Assembly: GCA_029961685.1 (NCBI GenBank)
Contig: JARWKL010000004.1
Location: 18,846,348 to 18,910,347, forward strand
Length of the DNA stretch: 64,000 bases
Reading direction: 5' to 3'
Source: Aristolochia californica
Lineage: Eukaryota; Streptophyta; Magnoliopsida; Piperales; Aristolochiaceae
This document shows, one piece after another, positions 51,801 to 63,393 of the stretch (the first letter of the stretch is position 1; each line of letters begins with the position of its first letter). Position numbers and translations under genes: made by a program. The notes below the pieces were generated by a model, which was not told the DNA's origin, did not search any database, and saw only the letters and a program-made list of their open reading frames with translations.

Positions 51801-53925
51801 TTTTTTAAATGGGCAAAATAATGGCTTGTTTGAATCGGGTAAATATCCCTTCGCACGTTCACTTGAGAATTTAATGTTATTCTCTATAAAAGGTTTGGAT
51901 CCATAGGTGATTTTCATCTTTATCATGTTTCTAGCTTGCATTTCCATTTTTTAAAACATGTGTAGAAAAATCTCTTTCTTTGAAAATTCCGAGCTATGAG
52001 GGTTGAACAAGTGGAATTTCCAAAACATGGATAACATAAATTTTCTGTTCATCTGTGGTGTGTGAATAAATTTTATTTACTTACATTTGCTTATTGCTTT
52101 AAATTCTTTCCTTACATAAATTCCAAAATTTTGATTTTGTTGTGATCTATTTGGCTTTTAACTCCATTTTTTTGTTTCCGAGATGAAGGGAAAGTGAAAA
52201 CTCAAGTTTTGATTTATGAAAAAAGTATACATCTAAAATGGAAATTCACGATGCAAGAATTTAGAGAGTGATAATTCAAAAATGTGTCAGTAATTTTTAG
52301 TGATTATAAACTCTTTTTAGTATTTATATATCAGGTTCTGCAATCGCCGGGAAAAGGGGGAGGCGGGGGATTTTTAACTGAGTTTTGACTCCCAATCCAT
52401 ATGTCATTCATTAAAAAAATATAGCATGTTATGCATGAGAAATCACTTTACAATCATCTTTGATCGTTAGGTCAGCTTTTTTTAAATGGGCAAAATAATG
52501 GGATGTTTGATTAACGTAAATATCCCACCGCACGTTCACTTGATAATTTAATTTTATTCTCTTTAAAAGGTTTGGATCCATAGGTCATTTGCATCTTTAA
52601 CATGTTTCAAGCCTGAAAATCAATTTTTTAAACATGTGTATAAAAATCTCTTTCTTATAAAATTCCGAGCAATTAGAGTTGAACTAGTGGAATTTCCCAA
52701 ACTCGGATAACAAAACTTTTGTGTTCATTTGTGGTGTGTGAATAAATTTCTTTACTTATATTTTTTTATTGCTTAAAATTTTCCCTACATAAACACTAAA
52801 ATTTTCATTTTGTTGTGATCAATTTGCGTTTTATCTTCTTGTTTTTTTGTTTGCGAGATGTAGGAAATTGAAAACTCAAGTTTTGATGTAAGAAAAATGT
52901 ATACATCTAAAATGGAAATTCACAACGGACAAATGTAGAGAGAGATAATTCCAAAAAGTGTCTGTAATATTTAGGGATTGTAAACTATTTTTAGTTTTTA
53001 TATATCATCTGCTGCAATCGTCGGCAAAAGGGGGAGGCTGGGGATTTTTAACTGAGTGTTGACTCCCAATCCTTAAGTCATTCCTTACTAAAATATAACC
53101 CCTTACACACGATAAATCACTTTACAATCATCTATGATTGTTAGGTCAACTTTTTGTAAATGGGCAAAATGATAGCTTGTTTTACTCTGGTAAATATCCC
53201 ACCGCACGTTCACTTGAGAATTTAATGTTATTACCTTTAAAAGGTTTGGATCCTTAAGTCATTTGCATCTTTAACATGTTTTAAGCCTGCATATCCATTT
53301 TTTAAAACATGTGTAGAAAAATATTTTTCTTATAAAATTCCGAGCTATTAGGGTTGAACTAATGGAATTTCCCAAACTTGGATAACAAAACTTTTGTGTT
53401 CATTTGTGGTGTGTGAATAAATTTTGAATACTTATAATTGTTTATTTCTTTAAATTCTTCCATACATAAACTCTAAAATTTTCATTTTGTTGTGATCTAT
53501 TTGTGTTTTATCTTCTTTTTTTTTTTTTTGCGAGATGCAGGAAAATTGAAAACTCAAGTTTTGATGTAAGAAAAATGTATACATCTAAAATAGAAATTCA
53601 CAACGTACAAATGTAGAGAGAGATAAATCCAAAAAGTGTCTGTAATTTTTAGGGATTGTAAACTCTTTTTAGGTTTTATATATTATGTTCTGCAATCGTC
53701 GGGAAAAGGGGTAGGCGGGGCATATTTAACTGAGTGTTGATTCCCAATCCATAAGTCATTCCTTACACAAATATAGCCCATTACGCATGATCAATCACTT
53801 TACAATCATCTATGATTGTTAGGTTAGCTTTTTGTAAATTGGCAAAATAAATTTTTGTTTGACTCAGGTAAATATCCCCCCGCACTTTCACATGTGAATT
53901 TAATGTTATTCACTTTAAAAGGTTT

Positions 53926-54573
53926 GGATCCATAGATCATTTGCATCTTTAACTTTTTTCAAATGCATAGCCATTTTTTAAAACAAATGTAGAAAAATGT
54001 CGTTCTTATAAAATTCCGAGCTATTAGGATTGAACTAGTGGAATTACCTAAACTTGGATAACAAGACTTTTGTGTTCATTTGTGGTGTGAAAATAAATTT
54101 TCTATACTTTCCATACATAAACTCTAAAATTTTCATTTTGTTGTGATCTATTTGCCTTTTATCTCTTTTTTTTGTTTGCGAGATAAAGGGAAAGCAAATA
54201 CTCAAGATTTGATTTAAGAAAAAAGTATACATCTAAAATGGAAATGCACAATGCACAAATGTAGAAAGAGAGAATTCCAAAAAGTGTTTGTAATTTTTTT
54301 AGATTGTAAACTCCTTTATGTTTTTATATATCAGGTTCTGCAATCGTGGGAAAAAGGGGGAGGCGGGGGTTTTTAACTAATGGTTGACGCCCAACCTATA
54401 AGAAATTCCTTAAAAAAAATATGGCCCTTTACGCATGATAAATCACTTTAAAATCATCTATGATCGTGAGGTCCGTTTTTTGTAAATGGGCAAAATAATG
54501 GCTTGTTTGACTCGGGTAAATATCCCACCACACGTTCACTTGGGAATTTACTGTTATTCCCTTTAAAAGGTTT
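53926..54573 (+). repeat. Monomer with ~24-bp deletion (648 bp)
   Basis: Near 54108 ttctatactttccatacat joins directly, omitting acatttgtttattgctttaa. The ctt shared by both edges suggests microhomology. The related unit at 55929 keeps the region. Confidence 0.85.
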
Positions 54574-54839
54574 GGATCCTTAAGTCATTTGCATCTTTAA
54601 CATGTTTCAAGCAAGCATATCCATTTTTTAAAACATGTGTAGAAAAATCTCTTTCTTATAAAACTTCGAGATATTAGGGTTGAACTAGTGGAATTTCTAA
54701 GATTTGGATAAAAAAACTTTTGTGTTCATTTGTGGTGGGTGAATAAATTTTCAATACGTACATTTATTTATTGCTTTACAGTCATCCATACATAAAATCT
54801 AAAATTTTCGTTTTTTTAGATCTATTTGCGTTTTATCCT

Positions 54840-54855
54840 TTTATTTATTTATTTA
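54840..54855 (+). repeat. (TTTA)4 microsatellite in the T-rich site
   Basis: Four perfect ttta units followed by ttttt replace the usual T tract in the 54574 unit, just before gatagatgttgg. It probably arose by slippage from a T tract interrupted by a single A. Confidence 0.9.
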
Positions 54856-57800
54856 TTTTTGATAGATGTTGGAAAATTGAAAACTCAAGTTTTGATCTAA
54901 GAAAAATGTATACATCTAAAATGGAAATTCACAACGCCCAAATGTAGAGAGCGATAATTCCAAAAAGTGTCTGTAATTTTTAGGGGTTGTAAACTTTTTT
55001 TAGTTTTTATATATCATGATCTGCAATCGTCGAGAAAAGGGGGACGCGGGGGATTTTTAACTGAGTGTAGACTTCCAATCCATAAGTCATTCCTTAAAAA
55101 AATATAGCCTGTTACGCATGATAAATCACTTTACAATCATCAATGATCGTTAGGTCGGCTTTTTGTAAATGGGCAAAATAATGGCTTGTTTGACTGGGGT
55201 AAATATTCCACCGCCATTCACTTGAGAATTTAATGTTATTATCTTTAAAAGGGTTGGATCCATAGGTCATTTGCATCTTTAACATGTTTCTAGCTTGCAT
55301 ATCCAATTTTCAAAACATGTGTAGAAAAATCTCTTTCTTTTAAAATTCTGAGCTATGAGGGTTGAACTAGTGGAATTTCCCAAACATAGATAACATAACT
55401 TTCCTATTCATTTGTGGTGTGTGAATAAATTTTCTTTACTTAAATTTTCTTATTGCTTTAAATTCTATCCATACATAAATTCCAAAGTTTTCATTTTGTG
55501 GTGATCTATTTGCCTTTTATCTCTTTTTTTTGTTTGCGAGATGAAGGGAAAGTGAAAACTCAAGTTTTGATTTATGAAAAAAGAGTACATCTAAAATGGA
55601 AATTCACAACGCACAAATTTAGAGCGTGATAATTCAAAAATATGTCAGTAATTTTTAGTGATTTTAAACTCTTTTTAGGATTTATATATCAGGTTCTGCA
55701 ATCGTCAAAAAACGAGGGTGGCGGGGGTTTTTAAATAAGTGTCGACTCCCAATCCATAAGTCATTCCTCAAAAAAATAGCCCATTATGCATGATAAATCA
55801 CTTTACAATCATCGATGATCGTGAGGTCAGCTTTTTGTAAATGGGCAAAATAATTGCTTGTTTGAATCGGGTAAATATTCCACAGCACGTTCACTTGAGA
55901 ATTTAAAGTTATTCCCTTTAAAAGGTTTGGATCCATAAGTCATTTCCATCTTTAACATGTTTCAAGCATGCATATCCATTTTTTAAAACATGTGTAGAAA
56001 AATCTCTTTCTTATAAAATTCCGAGCTATTCGGGTTGAACTTGTGGAATTACCCAAACTTGGATAACATAACTTTTGTGTTCATTTGTGGTGTGAAAATA
56101 AATTTTCTAAACTTCCATTTGTTTATTGCTTTAAATTCTTTCCATACATAAACTCTAAAACTTTCATTTTGTTGTGATCTATTTCCCTTTTATCTCTTTT
56201 TTTTGTTTGCGAGATGAAGGGAAAGCAAATACTCAAGTTTTGGTTTAGGAAAAAAGTATACATCTAAAATGGTAATGCACAATGCACAAATGTAGAAAGA
56301 GATAATTCCAAAAAGTGTTTGTAATTTTTTGGGATTTTAAACTCTTTTAGTTTTTATATATAAGGCTCTGCAATCGTGGGGAAAAGGGAGAGGAAGGGCT
56401 TTTTAAATAAGTTTTGACTCCCAATCCATAAGTCATTCCTTACAAAAATATAGCCCGTTACGAATGATAAATCACTTTGCAATCATCTATGATCGTGAGG
56501 TCAGCTTTTTCTAAATGGGCAAAATAATGGCTTGTTTGACTCGAGTAAATATCCCACCGCTCGTTCACTTGAGAATTTAATGTTATTCCCTTTAAAAGGT
56601 TTGGATACATATGTCATTTGCATCTTTAACATATTTCAAGCATTCATATCCATTTTTTAAAACATGTGTAGAAAAATCTATTTCTAATAAAATTCTGAGC
56701 TACTAGGGTTGAACTAGTGGAATTTCCCAAACTTAGATAACAAAACTTTTGTGTTCATTTGTGGTGTGTGAATGAAATTTCAAAACTTAAATTTGTTTAT
56801 TGCTTTAAATTCTTCTATACATAAAATCTAAAATTTTCATTTTGTTGTGATCTATTTGCGTTTTATCTTTTTTTTTTTTTGTTTGCGAGATGTAGGAAAA
56901 TTGAAAACTCAAGTTTTGTTGCAAGAAAAATGTATACATCTAAAATGGAAATTCACAACGCACAAATATAAAGAGAGATAATTCCAAAAAGTGTTTGTAA
57001 TTTTTAGGGATCGTAAAGTCTTTTTAGTTTTTATATGTCAAGTTCTGCAATTGTCGGGAAAAGGTGGTGGCGGAGGATTTTTAACAGAGTGTTGACTCCC
57101 AATCCATAAGTCATTCCTTAAAAAAATATAGCTCGTTACGCATGATATATCACTTTACAATCATCTATGATTGTTAGGTCAGCCTTTTGTAAATGGGCAA
57201 AATAAATCCATGTTTGACTCGGGTAAATATCCCATGCACGTTCTCTTATGAATTTAATGTTATTCACTTTAAAAGGTTTGGATCCATAGGTCATTTGAAT
57301 CTTTAACATGTTTCAAGCATGCATATCCATTTTTTAAAACATATGTAGAAAAATATCTTTCTTATAAAATTCCGAGCTATTAGGGTTGAACTAGTGGAAT
57401 TACCCAAACTTGGATAACAAAACTTTTGTGTTCATTTGTGGTGTGTGAATAAATTTTCTTTACTTACATTTGTTTATTGCTTTAAATTATTTCCATACAT
57501 AAACTTTAAACTTTTCATTTTGTTGTTATCTATTTGCGTTTTATCTCTCTTTTTTTTGGGGGAGATGAAGGGAAAGTGAAAACTCAAGTTTTGATTTAAG
57601 ATAAAAGTCTACATCTAAAATGGCAATGCACAAATTGCACAAATGTAGAGAGAGATAATTCCAAAAAGTGTCTATAATTTTAAGGGATTGTAAACTCTTT
57701 TTAGTTTTTATATATCAAGTTCTGAAATCGTCGGCTAACGGGGGAGGCAAGGGATTTTTAACTGAGTATTGACCCCCAATCCATAAGTCATTCCTTAATA

Positions 57801-58632
57801 AAATAAAACCCGTTACACTTGATAAATACCTTTACAATCATCTATGATTGTTAGGTCATCTTTTTGTAAATGGGAAAAATAATAGCTTGTTTGTCTTAGG
57901 TAAATATCCCACCTTACGTTCACTTGAGAATTTAATGTTATTCTCTTTAAAAGGTTTGGATCCATAGGCCATTTGAATTTTTAACATTTTTCAGGCATGC
58001 ATATCCATTTTTTAAAATATGTGTAGAAAAATCTCTTTCTTTTAAAATTCCGAGCTATTTGGGTTGAACTTGTGGAATTTCCAAAACTTGGATAACAAAA
58101 CTTTTGTATTCATTTGTGGTGTGTGAATAAATTTTCTATACTTACATTTGTTTATTGCTTCGAATTCTTTCCATACATAAACTCTAAAATTTTCATTTTG
58201 TTGAGATCTATTTGCCTCGTATCTCTTATTTTTGTTTGCATGATGAAGGGAAAGTGAAAAATCAAGTTTTTATTTAAGATAAAAGTATACATCTAAATTG
58301 GAAATTCACAATGCACAAATTTAGAGAGAGATAATTCAAAACCATGTTCATAAATTTTAGGGATTGTAAACTCTTTTTAGTTTTTATATATAAGGTTCTA
58401 CAATCGTCGGGAAAAGGGGGAGGGGGAGGATTTTTAACTTAGTGTTGACTCCCAATCCATAAGTCTGTCCTTACGAAAATATATCCCATTACACATGATA
58501 AATCACTTTACAATCATTTATGATTGTAGGTCAACTTTTTGTAAACGGGAAAAATAATGGCTTGTTTGACTCAGGTAAATATCCCTCTGCACGTTCACTT
58601 GAAATTTTTTTGATATTCTCTTTAAAAGGTTT

Positions 58633-59286
58633 GGATCCATAAATCATTTGCATCTTTAACATATTTCAAGCTTTCAAATCCATTTTTTAAAACATGTGTA
58701 GAAAAATCTCTTTCCTATAAAATTCCGAGCGATTAGGGTTGAACTAGTGGAATTACCCAAACTTGGATAACTTAAGTTTTGTGTTCATTTGTGGTGTGTG
58801 AGTAAATTTTCTTTACTTTTATTTGTTTATTGCTTTAAATTATTTCCATACATAAACTCTAAAATTTTAATTTTGTTGTGATCTATTTGTCTTTATCTGT
58901 TTTTTTTTTGTTTGCGAGATGAAGGGAAAGTGCAAACTCAAGTTTGATTTAAAAAAAAAGTATACATCTAAAATGGAAATGCACAATGCTCAAAAAAGTG
59001 TCTGTAATTTTTAGGGATTGTGAACTCTTTTTAGTTTTTATATATTAGGTTCTACAATCATCGGGAAAAGGGGGAGGCGGGGGATTTTTAACTAAGTGTT
59101 GACTCCCAATCCATAAGTCATTCCTTACAAAAATATAGCCTTTAACGCATGATAAATCACTTTACAATTATCTATGATTGGTAGGTCAGTTTTTTGTACA
59201 TGGGCAAAATAATGGCTTGTTTGACTCGGGTAAATATCCCACCGCACGTTCACTTGATATTTAATGTTATTATCTTTAAAAGGTTT
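58633..59286 (+). repeat. Monomer with ~22-bp deletion (654 bp)
   Basis: Near 58990 cacaatgctcaaaaaagtgtc joins directly; the gtagagagagataattc landmark is missing. Other parts of the unit are normal. Confidence 0.85.
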
Positions 59287-59962
59287 GGATCCATAGGTCA
59301 TTTGAATCTTTAACATGTTTCAAGCATGCATATCCATTTTTTAAAACATGTGTAAAAAAATATCTTTCTTATAAAATTCCGAGCTATTAGGGTTGAACTA
59401 GTGGAATTTTCCAAACTTGGATAACAAAACTTTTGTGATCATTTGTGGTGCGCGAATAAATTTTATTTAATTATGTTTATTTATTACTTTAAATTCTTCC
59501 ATATATGAACTCTAAAAGTTTCATTTTGTTGTGATCTATTTGCCTTTTATCTATGTTTTTTGTTTGCGAGATGAAGGGAAAGTGAAAACTCAAATTTTGA
59601 TTTAAGAAAAAAGTATACATAAAAAATATAAATTCATAATGCACAAATGTAGAGAGAGATAATTCATAAAACTGTCTGTAATTTTTAGGGATTGTAAATT
59701 CTTTTTAGTTTTTATATATCAGGTTCTACAATCGTCTGGAAAAGGGGGAGGTGGGGGATTTTTAACTGAGTGTTGACTGCCAATCCATAAGTCATTCCTT
59801 ACCAAAAAAATAACCCATTAGGCATGATAAATTACTTTACAATCATCTATGATCGTTTGGTCAGCTTTTTGTAAATGGGCCAAATAATGGCTTGTTTCAC
59901 TCGGGTAAATATCCCACCACACGTTCACTTGAGAATTTAATATTATTCTCTTTAAAACGTTT
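59287..59962 (+). repeat. Representative full-length satellite monomer (676 bp) with landmark map
   Basis: Chosen as a near-canonical unit to define the map used elsewhere. Offsets from its BamHI register: +0 ggatccataggtcatttg; +37 gcatgcatatcc; +100 ttagggttgaactagtgg; +143 a block like tttgtgttcatttgtgg; about +260 to +279 a T-rich tract ending in cgagatgaaggg; +326 gtatacatc; +354 gcacaaatgtagagagag; +398 ttagggattgtaaac; +426 tatatatcagg; +451 to +470 a G-rich block; +494 caatccataagtcattcc; +534 gcatgataaatcac; +603 gcttgtttgactcgggt (one base differs here); +640 cacttgagaatttaatg leading into the next register. The length is close to 4 x 169 bp, a possible four-nucleosome repeat; that is numerical and unproven. 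Confidence 0.9.
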
Positions 59963-61309
59963 GGATCCATAGGTTAATTTCATCTTTAACAAGTATCAAG
60001 TATGTATATCTACTTTTTAAAACATGTGTAGAAAAAACTCTTTCTTATAAAATTCCGAGCTATTAGGGTTGAACTAGTAGAATTTCCCAAAATTGGATAA
60101 CAACAATTTTGTGTTCATTTGTGGTGTATGAATAAATTTTCTTTACTTACATTTGTTAGTTGCTTTAAATTCTTTCAATACATAAACTTTAAAATTTTCA
60201 TTTTTTACTGATCTATTTGCCTTTTATCTCTTTTTTTTTACGAGATGAAGGGAAAATGGAAACTTAGGTTTTGATTTATGAAAAAGTATACATCTAAAAT
60301 TGAAATCCACAATGCACAAATGTAGAGAGAGATAATTCCAAAAAGTGTCTGTAATTTTTAGGGATTTTAAACTCTTTTTAGTTTTTATTTATCAGGTTCT
60401 GCAATCGTCGGGAAAAGGGAGAGGCGGGGGATTTTTTATGGGTGTTGACACCCAATCCATAAGTCATTCCTTACAAAAATATAGCTCGTTACGCATGATA
60501 AATCACTTCACAATCTTCTATAATCATTAGGTCAGCTTTTTTTGAATGGACAAAATAATGGCTTGTTTGACTCGGTTAAATATCCAATCGCACGTTCACT
60601 TGAAAATGTAATGTTATTCTCTTTAAAAGGTTTGGATCCAAGGTCATTTGAATCTTTAACATATTTCAAGCTTGTATATCCAATTTTTAAAACATGTGTA
60701 GAAAAATCTCTTTCTAATAAAACTCAGAACTATTAGGGTTGAACTAGTGGAATTTCCCAAACTTGGATAACAAAACTTTTGTGTTTATTTGTGGTGTGTG
60801 CATAAATTTTCTTTACTTACATTTGGTGATTGCTTTAAATTCTTTCCACACAAAAACTCTAAAATTTTCATTTTGTTGTGATTTATTTGCCTTTTATCTT
60901 TTTTTTTTGTTTACGAGATGAAGAGAAAGTGAAAACTCATGTTTTGATTTAAGAAAAAAGTATACATCTAAAATGGAAATTCACAATGCACAAATGTAGA
61001 GAGAGATAAGTTGAAAACTTTTCTATAATTTTTAGGGATTGTAAACTCTTTTTAGTTTGTATATGTGAGGTTTTGCAACCGTCGGGAAAAGGGGGAGGCG
61101 GGGGTTTTTTATCTGTGTGTTTACTCCCAATCCATAAGTCATTCCTTACAAAAAAAATAGCCTGTTACACATGATAAATCACTTTAGAATCATCTATGAT
61201 TGTTAGGTCAGCTTTTTGTAAATGGGCAAAATAATGGCTTCTTTGACTCGCGTAAATATCCCACCACACGTTCACTTGAGAATTTAATGTTATTCTCTTT
61301 AAATGGTTT

Positions 61310-62061
61310 GGATCCATAGGTCATTTGCATCTTTAACATGTTACATGCATTCATATCCATTTTTTAAAACATATGTAGAAAAATCTCTTTCTAATAAAAT
61401 TTTGAGCTATTAGGGTTGAACTAGTGGAATTACCAAAACTTGGATAACAAAACTTTTGTGTTCATTTGTGGTGTGTGAATAAAATTTATTAAAATATGTG
61501 TAGAGAAATCTCTTTCTTATAAAATACCGAGCTATTAGGGTTAATCTAGTGGAATTTCACAAACTTGGATAACCAAACTTTTGTGTTCATTTGTGGTGTG
61601 TGAATAAATTGTTTTACTTACTTTTGTTTATTGCATTAAATTATTTCCATACATAAACTCTAAAATTTTCATTTTGTTGTGATCTATTTGCATTTTCTCT
61701 TTTTTTTGTTTACAAGAAGTAGGAAAGTGAAAACATATGTTTTGATTTAAGAAAAAATTATACATCTAAAATGGAAATGCACAATTCACAAATGTACAGA
61801 GAGATAATTCAAAAAAGTATCCGTAATATTTAGGGATGTAAACACTTTTTAGTTTTTATATATTAGGTTTTGCAATGGTCGGGAAAAGGAGGAGGCAGAT
61901 GATTTTTAACCGAGTGTTACGCATGATATATCACTTTACAATCATCTATGATCGTTAGGTCAGTTTTTTGTAAATGGGAAAAATAATGGCTTGTTTGACT
62001 CAGGTAAGTATCCCCTCGCACGTTCACTTGAGAATTTAATGTTATTCTCTTTAAAAGGTTT
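61310..62061 (+). repeat. Rearranged monomer (752 bp): 125-bp partial duplication plus ~44-bp deletion
   Basis: After gaataaaattt near 61489 the sequence returns to attaaaatatgtgtagag, an earlier part of the unit, so 61366-61490 and 61491-61615 are two versions of the same part, 125 bp apart. They differ clearly (atttt-gagct against ataccgagct; gttgaactag against gttaatctag). The second version matches the units at 62062 and 62722, so the joint is between non-identical monomers. Near 61917 gagtgttacgcatgatatatc omits gactcccaatccataag and the following bases. Confidence 0.85.
61366..61615 (+). repeat. 125-bp partial tandem duplication joining two monomer types
   Basis: Both versions contain a tctctttc...gctattaggg...ggaatt...aacttggataac...gtggtgtgtgaataaa series in order. 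The ggg of ttaggg lies at 61413 and at 61538. Divergence between the versions argues for out-of-register recombination, not simple recent slippage. Confidence 0.88.
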
Positions 62062-63393
62062 GGATCCATTGGTCATTTGCATCTTTAACATGTTTCAAAC
62101 ATGCATACCCATTTATTAAACATGTGTAGAAAAATCTCTTTCTCATAAAATACCAAGCTATTATGGTTGATCTAGTGGAATTTCCCAAACTTGGATAACA
62201 AAACTTTTATGTTCATTTTTGGTGTGTGAATAAATTGTCTTTACTTACTTTTGTTCACTGCTTTAAATTTCTTCCATACATAAACTATAAAATTTTCATT
62301 TTGTTGTGATCTCTTTACGTTTTTACGAGATGAAGGGAAAGTGAAAAGTCAAGTTTTAAATTAAGAAAAAAAGTATACATCTAAAATGGAAACGCATAAT
62401 TCACAACTGAAGAGAGAGATAATTCCAGAAATAGTTTACAATTTTTAGGGATTGTAAACTCTTTTTAATTTGTATATATCAGGTTCGGTAATCGTTGGGA
62501 AAAGGGTGAGGCGGGGGATTTTTAACTGAGAGTTGACTCCCAATCCATAAGTCATTCCTTACAAAAATACAGCACGTTACGCATGTTAAATCACTTTAAA
62601 ATCATCTATGATCGTTAGGTCAACTTTTTGTAAATGGGTAAAATAATGGCTTGTTTGACTCTAGTAAATATCCCACCACACGTTCACTTGAGAATTTAAT
62701 GTTATTCTCTTTATAAGGTTTGGATCCATAGGTCATTTGCATCTTTAACATCTTTCAAGCATGCATATCCATTTATTAAAACATGTGTAGAAAAATCTCT
62801 TTCTTATAAAATACCGAGCGATTAGGGTTGATCTAGTGGAATTTCCCGAACTTGGATAACAAAACATTTGGGTTCATTTGTGGTGCATGAATAAATTTTT
62901 TTATTTAAATATTTTTATTGCTTAAAAATTTTTCCATACATAAGCTCTAAATTTTTCTTTTTGTTGTGATCTATTTGCCTTTTATCTGTTTTTTTTTTTT
63001 ACGAGGTGAACGGAAAGTGAAAACTCAAGTTTTGATTTAAGAAAAATGTATACATCTAAAATGGAAATGCACAATTCACAAATGTAGAGAGAGATAATTC
63101 AAAAAGTATCTGCAATTTTTAGGGATTGGAAAGACTTTTTAGTTTTTTATATTAGGTTTTGCAATCGTCGGGAAAAGGGGGAGGCGGGGGATTTTTAACT
63201 GAGTGTTGACTCCAAATACATAAGTCATTCCTTACAAAAATATAGCCCGTTATGCAAGATAAATCACTTTACAATCATCTATGATCGTTAGGTCAGCCTT
63301 TTGGAAATGGGCATAATAATAGCTTGTTTGACTCGGGTAAATATCCCACCGCACGTTCACTTGAGAATTAATGTTATTCTCTTTAAAAGGTTT

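Noticed and set aside
59685..59725. TATA-like tatatatcagg as a promoter in each unit
   Set aside because: It is expected by chance in A+T-rich DNA and has no supporting downstream gene or initiator; satellite transcription cannot be judged from sequence.
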